Assembly: GCF_003086295.3 (NCBI RefSeq)
Contig: NC_092045.1
Location: forward strand, 88,302,693 to 88,366,692
DNA from: Arachis hypogaea
Lineage: Eukaryota > Streptophyta > Magnoliopsida > Fabales > Fabaceae
DNA length: 64,000 nt
Direction: 5' to 3'
A model generated the notes under the pieces. It was not told where the DNA came from, did not search any database, and saw nothing but the letters and a program-made list of their open reading frames with translations. Below are positions 24,592-36,376 of the stretch, in pieces. Position 1 is the first letter of the stretch; each line of letters begins with the position of its first letter. Made by a program: the position numbers and the translations under genes.

Positions 24592-27500
24592 TCATGAATT
24601 GTTCTTTTTTCTTGGTGCTTTGAAACCGGGAGTTGGAACAAACTTCATAAAATTGTGCAATTTGGAAGATGTAGCCACACTGGCTCCTTGCATTGGATCC
24701 ACAGCAATGGATTGAGGTGGTGGTGAGCTCCTCCTTTTGGTGGGCAACTTCTGTGGCCTTGATGGTGGAGGTGCAGCAGGTCCTGCTATGTCCTACAGCA
24801 GATAAACAGTTCAACACATGAGTCAAGATAACAACAAAATTATACTTTTGTTATGTTGTAACGTGGAGAAGTATGTTACCTGTGATCCTTTGTAGTTTGG
24901 TTGTGATATGTCAATCTCTACAGCAGGAGGTTCATCAGCTGGTGCAGCAGCAATTTGAGGTTGAGGGCCGACCTCAGAAGCAGAAGGAGCAGCATTTGTC
25001 TTGGCTTTATCTGCAGCAGCCTTTGCAGCTGCAACAGCAGCAGCTACTTCATCCAGTCTCTTCTTTGAGCACCCTCTCTTAGTATGCCCTTTTACCCCAC
25101 AATACCTACATGTGAATGGCTTCAAATACCTTTTCAAACTTTCACTAGGTTTAGCTTTCTTATTACCACTGTTGCCCTCATCAGCATCTTTTCTCTTTTT
25201 TTTGTCAAAGCTCCAGGCCTCCTCCTAATGTTAGGGGCATGTGGTTGAGTGTACAAAGATTTCTCCCACAATGATTGTCCAGAAAGAGGGTTAATGTGAT
25301 GGATGTAAGTCTTGTTGTATGCCTCCATAGTACACAGTTGGTGACAAAAGTCTTCCGGCCTCTTGTTTATCCTTGCAAGGGCAGCACAGGCATGAACACA
25401 TGGAATGCCTACAGTTAGTAACACAAACATTCAGTGTTAGACAATCACAGTTTTCAGTATACACAAAATATTAATGATGAAATTAAAGAGTTTGAGGTGT
25501 GTCACCGGCCAGCATCCAGAATTGGCAAGTGCATAGCCTTTTTCCAAGATCCACCACCATGTTTGTTGGATGGCCATGAACCTCAAATTTTTCATAGTCT
25601 TCATCACCGGTCCAGATAGGCATCCAGTTCTTTGATTCTTTTCTGATTTTATCTACGCGACTTTGAATTACAAGGGGGAGTATGCCAACATGATTTACCA
25701 GTTTTACCTTATTCTTTGCAATAGTTCTCATCACAAACATTCTCACCTCCTCAAGTAATGTGATGATGGGTTTGCTTCTAGCCTCTTTGATTCATGCGTT
25801 GAAAATCTCACAGGCGTTGTTACAAATGTTGTCCAGTTTTGCCTTATGGCTGAACTGGGACTTTGTCTATGACTCTCTAGGCCATTTGTTGAGATATGCC
25901 TAAGCCTCCTCATTCACCCTCTTAATCTTGTTCATATTATCGATGAAATCCTGAAATGTTGTTGATCTGGCACATTCCCAAAGTAGTCCCCTCAACTCAA
26001 GCTCCTTCTATTGTTTGTTGAAGTTCCTCCAGAGGTGCCAAACACAAAAACGGTGGTGAACTCTTGGCATCACATCCTAAACAGCTTGAATTAAACCCTG
26101 CAGGACATTGATACACTATGTTTCAGAAACAAAAACTAAGGTAACCACTTTTATCGTGCCACAGAACAGTCCCTGAGTTTAAATAAGTGACCCTAATCTA
26201 GTCCCTGACTTTCGTATTTTAATACAATTTAGTCCCTTCAGTTATGTGTAAAGTGCACGATTCGTCCCTTGTGCTATTTGGATGTAACTAACAGTGCATA
26301 TCTACAACCAACATCATGCATACAAAATCCAGGGGACATATATAACATGAAAGTTAACAGTACATCAAATTTAACAGTACATGAAAGTTAACATTATTCT
26401 CATCAAATTTAAAAGTACATGAAATTTAAAAGTACATTATTCCATTAAATTCACTTACATCCAGAGAATCAAAGATTGTTAAAAGTACATGAAAGTTAAC
26501 ATTACCTTCTGCATATCAGAAATAAAGCACCATCCATTAGTTTTGTAGTCTCCAAGATCAGCATGAAGCAGCTCCAGGAACTATCTCCAAGTCTCTGTAT
26601 TCTCTATTTTAACTATAGTCCAGGCAATCACGTAAATGTGATGATTGGCATCTTGTGCAACAGCAGCTAAGATCTGACCTCCAAATTGTATCTTCAGAAA
26701 TGCCCCATCAAGCCCAATCAAGGGGCGACAACCTGCCTTGAATCCCATCTTGCAACCATACAAATAAACGTACATCTTATCAAATATGACGTCTCCATTT
26801 GGTTGAGGTTCGACACATAACTGCACCGTAGATCCAGGATTTGTCTTGAGTAAAGTTTCAGCATAGTCCCTTAGTTTCGCATATTTTGCCTTCTCATCCC
26901 TGTATACTACATTTCTTGCATCTGCTAGTGCCCTTGCAATGGAATTTCTATTCAGAATAAGGTCACACCTTGTTCTAAAGTACACAGCAGCCTCGCATTG
27001 CTTGAAATTAGGGTATTTCCTTACCTTTTTCACTAATTTACTAGCAACCCAAGACCTATTAGCAGCCCTGTTGGTGTTCTCCCTTGCACAAGTATGGTCG
27101 TCGTTGAAAGTCTTGATTTGCCAACATGAATCATTACAGTCCCTTGAGGCATACACAACCCAGGCACACTCTTTCACTTTGCACATAACCCTGCATCGAA
27201 TGTTGTCATTTTTTTAACTTAATTCTCCTCCCCTCTTGGATAGTATACTCTCTTACAGCTTCTTTGAACTCATACTTGGTGTTGAATTTCATACCTACTT
27301 GTAGATGTAGCTCACCAAATCTTGTCCCATTTCTAAATATTGGAAATTCATCTGACTCCTCATCAGATTGAAGCTCATCCTCAGAATTAGGAGGAGTCTG
27401 CATCTCCTCTGAGTGCCAAGAATTAGCACCATCAGATTCTGCACCTGGGTCAAGAGCTTCATACACATCAACAATTCCTGGAGTTCCCACAAATCCCAAG

Positions 27501-27944
27501 TCCACATCTCCATCTGACACATCTTCAACTAATGCATCATCTGGTTGCATTATGTTCTCTTTTGTCTTAGCAGCAGCATATTTAGCTCTCTTGGTGTCCT
27601 TTACTTTCTTGTTTATTGGTTTGGACATACTTGAGTTATCTTCACTGCTAGAGCTATCTTCTTGTATTGGCTTAAAGGAACTATCCTCTAAACTATCATC
27701 ATCACTGGAATCATCATTTACAATTAAGTCAACATGAAGAGCTCCCTTACCCTTATTAGCAGACCTTCTATATGATCCAGCAGCATGAGATCTTGTAATT
27801 CTCCTTGGTAAAAACTGAGGTTTGGACTTCATTTTTGATTTGCCTTTATCTTTGGTTGTGGAGCATGCCTTGGTAGTCTCTCTCAACTTGGTTTTCAGGC
27901 TTGGGTTGGATTTTTGATTGGGCTTTTTAGTCAATTTAGGCTGG
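24592..27944 (-). pseudogene. MULE transposase (mudrA-like), main part after the retrotransposon insertion
   Basis: The reading order on the minus strand starts with a basic Lys/Ser-rich linker with acidic clusters (27944-27330). A Mutator-type N-terminal DNA-binding domain follows (FGELHLQVGMKF...REYTIQEGRRIK). A change in an A-run near 27208-27216 then shifts the frame. The catalytic region from 27186 has LIGLDGAFLK and AVAQDANHHIYVIAW. Introns fit GT-AG at 26505-26098, 25505-25409 and 24879-24793. The third exon has EVRMFVMRTI and the SWIM finger, CTCQFWMLAG joined by splicing to IPCVHA. The C-terminus has a CCHC knuckle (CRYCGVKGHTKRGC), an Ala/Pro-rich stretch and the end ...PRKKNNS then TGA at 24592. 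At least six in-frame stops occur, at 26581 and five more in 26097-25506; most sit where Trp is expected in this family. It is not functional. Confidence 0.85.
26098..26505 (-). other. Intron of the MULE transposase holding a TIR-like fragment
   Basis: The intron has GT at 26505 and AG at 26098, with MQK before and GLIQAV after, the expected continuity in MULE transposases. At 26155-26275 it contains AGTCCCTGAGTTT, TAGTCCCTGACTTTCG and TTTAGTCCCTT, which resemble the MULE's own terminal repeat (AATTTAGTCCCTGACTT) but are not identical. This may be a fragment of a related MULE end. Confidence 0.6.
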
Positions 27945-27949
27945 GAGAC

Positions 27950-29471
27950 TGGTGCACGAAATTGTAATCACACTTTTGCAACCCCGCACAACTAACCAGC
28001 AAGTGCACTGGGTCGTCCAAGTAATACCTTACGTGAGTAAGGGTCGATCCCACGGAGATTGTCGGCTTGAAGCAAGCTATGGTTATCTTGTAACTCTTAG
28101 TCAGGATATCAGAAATTATCAGGATTGATTGTGAAAAGCAAAAGAACATGAAATAAGTACTTGTTTTGCAGTAATGGAGAATAGGTTGAGGCTTTGGAGA
28201 TGCTCTGTCTTCTGAATCTCTGCTTTCCTACTGTCTTCTTCTTCAAACACACAAGGCTCCTTCCATGGCAAGCTGTATGCAAGGGTTTCACCGTTGTCAG
28301 TGGCTACCTCCCATCCTCTCAGTGGAAATGTTCAACGCACCCTGTCACGGCACGACTATCCATCTGTCGGTTCTCAATCAGGCTGGAATAGAATCCAGTG
28401 ATTCTTTTGCGTCTGTCACTAACGCCCAGCCCTCAGGAGTTTGAAGCTCATCACAGTCATTCAATCATTGAATCCTACTCAGAATACCACAGACAAGGTT
28501 TAGACCTTCCGGATTCTCTTGAATGCCGCCATCAGTTCTAGCTTATACCACGAAGATTCTGATTAAAGAATCCAAGAGATATCTACTTAATCTAAGGTAG
28601 AACGGAGGTGGTTGTCAGGCACACGTTCATAGTTGAGAATGATGATGAGTGTCACGGATCATCACATTCATCCGGTTTAAGAACAAGTAATATCTTAGAA
28701 TGGAAGCACGCATGATTGAATGAAAAACAGTAGTAATTGCATTAATCCATCAAGACACAGCAGAGCTCCTCACCCCCAACCATGGGGTTTAGAGACTCAT
28801 GCTGTGGAAGGTGCACAAAGAAACGTGTAAAGTGTCATGAGGTACAGATACAATGTCAAAAGATCCTATTAATAGTGAACTAGTAACCTAGGGTATACAG
28901 AAATGAGTAAATGACGTAAAAATCTACTTCTGGGTCCACTTAGTGTGTGCTTGGGCTGAGCATTGAAGCTTTCATGTGTAGAGACCTTTTTTGGAGTTAA
29001 ACGCCAGCTTTCATGCCAGTTTGGGCGTTTAACTCCAATTTTTATGCCAGTTCCAGCGTTAAACGCTCGAAATTCTGAGGCTGATTTGCAACGCCGGTTT
29101 GGGCCATCAAATCTCGGGCAAAGTATGGACTATTATATATTTCTGGAAAGCCCAGGATGTCTACTTTCTAACGCCGTTGAGAGCGCGCCAATTGGGCTTC
29201 TGTAGCTCCAGAAAATCCACTTCGAGTGCAGGGAGGTCAGAATCCAACAGCATCTGCAGTCCTTTTCAGCCTCTGAATCAGATTTTTGCTCAGGACCCTC
29301 AATTTCAGCCAGAAAATACCTGAAATCACAGAAAAACACACAAACTCCTAGTAAAGTCCAGAAAGGTGAATTTTAACTAAAAACTAATAAAAATATACTA
29401 AAAACTAACTAGATCATACTAAAAACACACTAAAAACAATGCCAAAAAGCGTATAAATTATCCGCTCATCA
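27950..29471 (-). mobile_element. 3' LTR of element C
   Basis: It is 1522 bp long, starts TGGTGCACGAAATTG and ends CCGCTCATCA. It contains partial copies of the GGCGTTTAAC palindrome (28995-29068). Short open frames inside it also occur in the other LTR and in the solo LTR at 57010, and are not genes. Confidence 0.93.
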
Positions 29472-29487
29472 CAACACCAAACTTAAA
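29472..29487 (-). other. Polypurine tract region of element C with adjacent hairpin
   Basis: The minus strand reads TTTAAGTTTGGTGTTG directly before the 3' LTR. Beside it, 29490-29507 is a perfect small hairpin, TTGCTTG-TCCC-CAAGCAA. Both features recur upstream of the third ORF at 31562-31599. Confidence 0.6.
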
Positions 29488-30412
29488 TTGTTGCTTGTCC
29501 CCAAGCAACTGAAAATCAAAGTAGGATAAAAAGAAGAGAATATACTATAGACTCCAAAATATCAAGGAAACTTAGCTCCAACTAGATGAGCGGGACTAGT
29601 AGCTTTTTGCTTCCGAACAGTTTTGGCATCTCACTTTCTTCTTTGAAGTTCAGAATGATTGGCATCTATAGGAACTCAGAACTCAGATAGTGTTATTGAT
29701 TCTCCTAGTTAGGTATAATGATTCTTGAACATAGCTAGTGTATGAGTCTTGGCTGTGGCCCAAAGCACTCTGTCTTCCAGTATTACCACCGGATACATAC
29801 ATGCCACAGACACATACTTGGGTGAACCTTTTCAGATTATGACCCAGCTTTGCTAGAGTCCCCAATTAGAGGTGCCCGGGGTTCTTAAGCACACTCTTTT
29901 TATTTGCCTTGGATCACAACTTTATTTCTTTCTTTTTCTTCTATTTCTTCTCTCTTCTTTTTTTTTCATTTTTTTTTGAATCACTGCTTTTTCTTGCTTC
30001 AAGAATCAATCTGATGATTTTTCAGATCCTCAATAACAGTTCTCTTTTTCCTTCATTCTTTCAAGAGCCAACAATTTTAACATTCTCAAAACAACAAATT
30101 CAAAAGACATATGCACTGTTCAAGCATTCATTCGGAAAACAAAAATTATTGTCACCACATCAAACTAATTCAACTAGTTTCAAGGATAAATTCGAAATCC
30201 TGTACTTCTTGTTCTTTTGTGATTAAAGCATTTTTCATTTAAGAGAGGTGATGGATTCATAGGACACTCATAGCTTTAAGACATGAATTTTAAATTTTAT
30301 TAATTATGAATTAAGAACAAGACTCAAAAATAGATATAAGATGAGACTAAAAAATAGAAAACAAAAAATTTAAATAGGCTCCTAATGATAGAGGTTTTCA
30401 CAGAGTTAGGAC

Positions 30413-31525
30413 TCAACAACCTTGATTTTGAGAAGTGGATGCTCCCTCAAATTGAGGGGAGAATTTTTGGCGTTTCAGTTCTTGAAGTTCACGCCCCTGC
30501 TTCTCTTGTTCTTTCAGCAATTTGCAGAGCATGCAGTTCTGATTCTGCTGTTCTTCCTTAAGTTGCTCCATAGTTTCTTGCAACTTGGTGATAGATGCTT
30601 CTAGGCTGGCCCAGTAGCCAATTTCAGGAAATTCAGGGAGGAACTCCTGCGCCCTCCTTTTGATAGAGTTATCTTGCATTTGTCCTTCCATTGACTTCTT
30701 GGTGATTGGATGTTCAATGGGTATGAATTCATCTACTCCCATCTTTACCCCAACCTCTTTACAGAGTAAGGAGATCAAGCTTGGGTAAGCCAATTTGGCT
30801 TCAGTGGAATTCTTATTTGCAATTGTGTAGATCTCACAAGCAATCACATGATGAACCTCCACTTCTTTTCCAAGCATAATGCAATGAATCATCACTGCTC
30901 TCTTGATAGTGACCTCAGAACGGTTGCTAGTGGGCAGTATGGAACGCCCAATAAAGTCTAGCCAACCTCTTGCAATTGGTTTGAGGTCTCCCCTCTTGAG
31001 TTGGTTTGGGACACCCTTTGAATTGGTTATCCACTTAGTTCCAGGGAGGCATATGTCCTCTAGAACTTGATCCAACCCTTTATCTGCTCTCACCATTCTC
31101 CTATTAAAGGATTCAGGATCATCCTGCAGTTGAGGCAATTTGAAGATTTCTCTTATTTTGTCCAGATGGAAGTACATAACTTTCCCTCTGACCATGGTTC
31201 TGTAAGTATAGTAAGCTGTTCCAGTCATTCTCTGCTTATCTGTTAGCCACAGATTTGAGTAGAATTCCTGAACCATATTTCTTCCAACCTTTATTTCCGG
31301 ATTGGTTAGAACTTCCCATCCTCTGTTTCGAATTTGCTCTTGGATCCCCGGATATTCATCTTCTTTCAGATCGAATTTAACTTCTGGGATCACTGACCTC
31401 AGACCCATTATTTTGTGATAATGGTCTTCATGTTCTTTGGTTAAGAACTTCTCTTGATTCCAAAGATTCTTTGGATTATTCTCTTTCTTTCCTCTTAAAT
31501 TGGTTTGTTTTTCCTTAGGAGCCAT
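30413..31525 (-). CDS. Third ORF of element C (Athila-type, role unknown), intact
   Basis: The frame opens at MAPKEKQTNLRGKK (ATG at 31525) and runs 370 codons to a stop at 30413. I chose this start because it begins a typical basic N-terminus; the frame extends further upstream but without similarity. The middle has NMVQEFYSNLW, MVRGKVMYFHLDKI and RAVMIHCIMLGKEVEVHHV, matching the 'putative plant transposon protein' domain found 3' of pol in Athila elements, including element D here. The C-terminus is a likely coiled coil (ASITKLQETMEQLKEEQQNQ...). I see no signal peptide or membrane segment, so I do not call it an envelope protein. It is the only long ORF of element C without a break. Confidence 0.75.
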   Translation of the reverse strand: MAPKEKQTNLRGKKENNPKNLWNQEKFLTKEHEDHYHKIMGLRSVIPEVKFDLKEDEYPGIQEQIRNRGWEVLTNPEIKVGRNMVQEFYSNLWLTDKQRMTGTAYYTYRTMVRGKVMYFHLDKIREIFKLPQLQDDPESFNRRMVRADKGLDQVLEDICLPGTKWITNSKGVPNQLKRGDLKPIARGWLDFIGRSILPTSNRSEVTIKRAVMIHCIMLGKEVEVHHVIACEIYTIANKNSTEAKLAYPSLISLLCKEVGVKMGVDEFIPIEHPITKKSMEGQMQDNSIKRRAQEFLPEFPEIGYWASLEASITKLQETMEQLKEEQQNQNCMLCKLLKEQEKQGRELQELKRQKFSPQFEGASTSQNQGC

Positions 31526-31925
31526 GATCTTGATGAATCTTGGCTTAGTGATCACGGAAAAGCACACCAAACTTAGAGGTTTGCTTGTCCTCAAGCAAAA
31601 GAAAGGAAAGAAGAGAGAGAGGAGAAGAGCAAATTCGAATGGTGTGGGGGAATGAGGAGGCCGAACATGTTGTTATAAGGGGGGGAAGGAGATTTCGAAA
31701 AAATTGAAAGGAGATTTGAGAAGATATGGAGAGAATTTGAGAGAAGGGTGAGTTTTTGAACAAGATTTGGGATTGATTTGAGAGAGATTTGAAGAATGAT
31801 TTTGATTTTTGAAGATTTGAAAGTGAATGATGAAAGGTTGAAATGTGTTTATGTGGAAATGTATGGGTAAGAAAAGGAAAGTTTGAAAAAAATTTTGATT
31901 GGAAAGAAAAATCTTGGTCTCCCAC

Positions 31926-32232
31926 CTTTCTGGCGTTAAACGCCCAGAATGGCATCCATTCTGGCGTTTAACGCCCATTTGTTGCCCATTGTGGGCGTTT
32001 AACGCCCAGCCAGGTGCCCTAGCTGGCGTTAAACGCCAGAATCCCCTTTGTCACTGGGTGTTTTGCTAAACGCCCAGGATGCTGCACACCTGGCGTTAAA
32101 CGCCCAGAATGGTGCCCATTCTGGCGTTTAACGCCCAAAATGGCACCCTTACTGGCGTTAAACGCCCAGAATGGTGCCCATTCTGGCGTTTAACGCCCAA
32201 AATGCCCCTTACTGGCGTTTTTTCACCAGTAA
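31926..32232. repeat. Array of GGCGTTTAACGCC palindromes in the pol to third-ORF spacer
   Basis: About ten copies of a short palindrome (TGGCGTTAAACGCC or GGCGTTTAACGCCC) are spaced by 15-35 bases in about 300 bases. Several are joined in larger inverted pairs such as AGAATGG...CCATTCT. Related copies occur in gag (36237-36376) and in the LTRs. Each can fold into a hairpin. Confidence 0.9.
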
Positions 32233-32421
32233 GCTCTTTTTCTCTGCTTTTTGCGCTGAATCCTTCTGTAACCCTGTGAATTCCTTCTATTTTGATAATT
32301 GCCTCTGTAGAAATAAAACATATAACCTGCTAATGATTGGGTTGCCTCCCAGCAAGCGCTTCTTTACTGTCTTTAGCTAGACCCTTACTGAGAATCACTC
32401 AAGTCTCAGTTTTGAGCATTC

Positions 32422-35400
32422 CTACTCAAAATTGCTTTCAAGATAATGCTTGATTCTCTGTCCATTAACAATGAACTTTTTGTCAGAATCAATATCCTGA
32501 AGCTCAACATATCCATACGGTGATACTCCTGTAATCACATACGGACCCCTCCACCGGGATTTAAGTTTTCCTGGAAGCAATCTGAGCCTAGAGTTGAAGA
32601 GCAGAACTTTTTGTCCTGGCTCAAAGACTCTGGATGACAACTTCTTGTCATGCCACTTCTTTGCCTTTTCCTTATAAATCTTTGCATTTTCAAAGGCATT
32701 GAGTCTGAACTCCTCTAGCTCATTTAGCTGGAGCAATCTTTTTTTCACCAGCTAACTGAGCATCCATGTTTAGGAATCTGGTTGCCCAGTAGGCTTTATG
32801 TTCCAGTTCCACGGGCAGATGACAGGCCTTCCCATACACCAGTTGGTATGGAGAGGTTCCTATAGGAGTCTTGAATGCTGTTCTGTATGCCCACAGAGCA
32901 TCATCCAAACTCTTTGCCAAATCCTTTCTTCGGGCCATCACAGTCCATTCTAGGATTCTTTTTAGCTCTCTGTTAGAGACTTCAGCTTGCCCATTTGTCT
33001 GTGGATGATACGGAGTTGCCACTTTGTGGCTAATTCCATATCTGACCATAGCAGAGTATAGCTGTCTATTGCAGAAATGAGTGCCCCCGTCACTGATTAA
33101 TACTCTGGGAATACCAAACCTGCTGAAGATGTGTTTCTGTAGGAATTTCAGCACGGTCTTGGTATCATTAGTGGGTGTAGCAATTGCTTCTACCCACTTA
33201 GATACATAGTCCACTGCTACCAGAATGTAAGTGTTTGAGTATGATGGTGGGAATGGACCCATGAAGTCAATTCCCCATACATCAAACAATTCTACCTCTA
33301 ATATCCCTTGTTGAGGCATGGCATATCCGTGAGGCAAGTTACCAGCTCTTTGGCAACTGTCACAATTACGCACAAACTCTCGGGCATCTTTATAGAGAGT
33401 AGGCCAGTAGAAGCCACATTGGAGGACTTTAGTGGCTGTTCGCTCACTTCCAAAATGTCCTCCATACTGTGATCCATGGCAGTGCCATAGGATCCTTTGT
33501 GCTTCTTCTCTGGGTACACATCTGCGGATCATTCCGTCTGCACATCTCTTAAAGAGATATGGCTCATCCCATAGGTAGTACTTGGCATCTGAAATTAATT
33601 TCTTTCTTTGCACTCTGCTGTACTCCTGGGGTATGAACCTCACAGCTTTATAGTTTGCAATATCTGCAAACCATGGAGCTTCCTGAATGGCAAAGAGTTG
33701 CTCATCTGGGAAAGTCTCAGAGATCTCAGTAGAAGGGAGGGACGCCACAGCTACTGGTTCTATTCGAGACAGATGATCAGCTACCTGGTTCTCTGTCCCT
33801 TTTCTGTCTCTTATTTCTATATCAAACTCTTGCAGAAGCAACACCCATCTTATTAGCCTGGGTTTTGAATCCTGGTTTGTGAGTAAGTATTTAAGAGTAG
33901 CATGGTCAGTGTACACAACCACTTTGGATCCCACTAGATAGGATCTAAACTTGTCAATGGCATAGACCACTGCAAGTAACTCTTTTTCTGTGGTTGTGTA
34001 ATTCTTCTGTGCATCATTTAGAACACGGCTAGCATAATAAATGACGTGCAGAAGCTTGTTATGCCTCTGTCCCAACACTGCACCAATGGCATGGTCACTG
34101 GCATCACACATTAGTTCAAATGGCAATGTCCAATCTGGTGCAGAGATGACTGGTGCTGTGACCAGCTTAGCTTTCAGGGTCTCAAATGCCTGCAGACACT
34201 GTGTGTCAAACACAAATGGTGTGTCAGCAGCTAGCAGGTTACTCAAAGGTTTTGCAATTTTCGAAAAATCCTTTATGAACCTTCTGTAGAATCCTGCATG
34301 CCCCAGAAAGCTTCTGATTGCCTTAACATTGGCAGGTGGTGGTAATTTTTCGATTACCTCTACCTTTGCCTTATCCACCTCTATTCCCCTGCTTGAAATT
34401 TTGTGTCCAAGGACAATTCCTTCAGTCACCATAAAGTGACATTTCTCCCAGTTTAAAACCAGGTTAGTCTCTTGGCACCTTTTCAGGACAAGTGATAGGT
34501 GGTTAAGACATGAGCTGAATGAGTCTCCATATACTGAGAAGTCATCCATGAAGACTTCAAGAAATTTCTCCACCATATCAGAGAAGATGGATAGCATGCA
34601 TCTCTGAAAGGTTGCAGGAGCATTACACAGACCAAAAGGCATCCTTCTGTAGGCAAAAACGCCAGAAGGGCAAATAAATGCTGTTTTCTCTTGGTCCTGA
34701 GGATCTACTGCAATTTGGTTGTAACCTGAATAGCCATCCAAAAAGCAGTAATAATCATGACCAGCTAGTCTTTCTAGCATTTGGTCTATGAATGGTAAAG
34801 GAAAATGATCCTTTCTGGTGGCTGTATTGAGCCTTCTGTAGTCAATACACATACGCCACCCTGTGACTGTTCTTGTAGGAACCAGTTCATTTTTTTCATT
34901 ATTAACCACTGTCATGCCTCTTTTTTTGGGGACAACTTGGACAGGGCTCACCTAGGGGCTATCAGAAATAGGATAAATAATCCCAACCTCTAGTAATTTA
35001 GTGACCTCTTTCTGCACCACCTCCTTCATGGCTGGATTTAGCCTCCTTTGTGGTTGGACCACTGGTTTGGCATTATCCTCCAACAGGATCTTGTGCATGC
35101 ATCTAGCTGGGCTAATTCCCTTAAGATCACTTATGGACCACCCAAGAGCTGTCTTGTGTGTCCTTAGCACTTGAATCAGTGCTTCCTCTTCCTGTGGATT
35201 TAAAGCAGAGCTTATAATCACTGGAAAAGTGTCACCCTCTCCCAGAAATGCATACTTCAGGGATGGTGGTAGTGGTTTGAGTTCAGGTTTGGGAGGCTTA
35301 TCCTCCTCCTGAGGAATTTTCGAAAATTCCTTTGTTTCCTCTGGTTCTTCTTGATCAAGTTGAGCATCTTTGAAGATGTCCTCAAGCTCTGATTCTAGGC

Positions 35401-36322
35401 TTTCAGTCATATTGATCTCTTCTACCAGAGAGTCAATAATGTCAGCGCCCATGCAGTCATTTGTTGTGTCTGGATGCTGCATAGCTTTTACAGCATTCAA
35501 CTTGAACTCATCCTCATTGACTCTCAGGGTTACTTCCCCTTTTTGTACATCAATGAGAGTTCGTCTAGTTGCTAGGAAGGGTCTTCCTAAATTGAGAGTT
35601 GCACTCTTGTGCTCCTCCATTTCCAGCACCACAAAGTCAGTTGGAAAGGCGAATGGCCCAACCTTGACAATCATATCCTCTATTATGCCTGATGGATGTT
35701 TAATGGAGCCATCAGCAAGTTGGAGGCATATCCGGGTTGGTTTGACTTCTCCAGTCAACCCAAGCTTTCTGATAGTGGATGCAGGTATTAGATTGATGCT
35801 TGCTCCAAGATCACATAGGGCTGTCTTGGTGCAAGCACCTTCTAATGTGCATGGTATCATAAAGCTTCCTGGATCTTGAAGCTTTTCTGGTAGGCTTTTC
35901 AGAATGACTGCACTGCATTCTTCAGTGAGAAATACTTTTTCAGTTTCTCTCCAATCCTTCTTATGACTTAAGATCTCTTTCATGAACTTAGCATAAGAAG
36001 GTATTTGCTCAAGTGCCTCTGCAAACGGAATCTTTATTTCAAGAGTCCTTAGATAATTTGCAAAGCGGGCAAATTGCTTATCCTGCTCCGCTTGGCGGAG
36101 TTTCTGAGGATAAGGCATCTTGGCTTTATATTCTTCAACCTTAGTTGCTGCAGGCTTATTCCTTACAGAAGTGGTTGAAGAAGCCTTTTTAGAGGGATTA
36201 CTGTCAGCACTCTCAGGTGTCTGATCCTCCCTTGGCGTCTGAACGCCAGGAATGGGTGAAGATTGGGCGTTTAACGCCAACTTCTCCCCCTTTTCTGGCG
36301 TTTGAACGCCAGAACTGGGCAA
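32422..36322 (-). pseudogene. pol of element C: protease, RT, RNase H, integrase (two breaks)
   Basis: The frame from 36322 carries linker sequence and a retropepsin-like domain with the variant LCDLGASINLIP (Leu where Thr/Ser usually follows Asp). A TAG at 34952 interrupts it inside ...SDSP-(stop)[10 protein letters not shown], where Trp is normal. RT then follows with [11 protein letters not shown], the catalytic box [10 protein letters not shown] and a primer-grip region, then RNase H ([12 protein letters not shown]). Integrase has the zinc region H...H...CDSCQRAG and the catalytic core [17 protein letters not shown] and [13 protein letters not shown]. At 32735-32745 one extra base in an A-run shifts the frame; the integrase C-terminus then continues at 32748-32422 (SRWRGPYVITGV). 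With only two point lesions it decayed recently. There is no chromodomain, as expected for Athila. Confidence 0.88.
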
Positions 36323-36376
36323 GAATGGGCGTTTAACGCCAGCTTTCCTTCCCTTTCTGGCGTTTGAACGCCAAAA
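36237..36376. repeat. GGCGTTT(A/G)AACGCC palindromes inside the gag-pol overlap
   Basis: Five palindrome copies lie in about 140 bases, alternating GGCGTTTGAACGCC and GGCGTTTAACGCC types. They encode the repeated peptides GVQTPE and LALNA in frame. Confidence 0.88.

Noticed and set aside
30413..31525. Calling the third ORF of element C an envelope protein
   Set aside because: There is no signal peptide, membrane helix or cleavage motif. Only its position 3' of pol is envelope-like, so I left its role as unknown.
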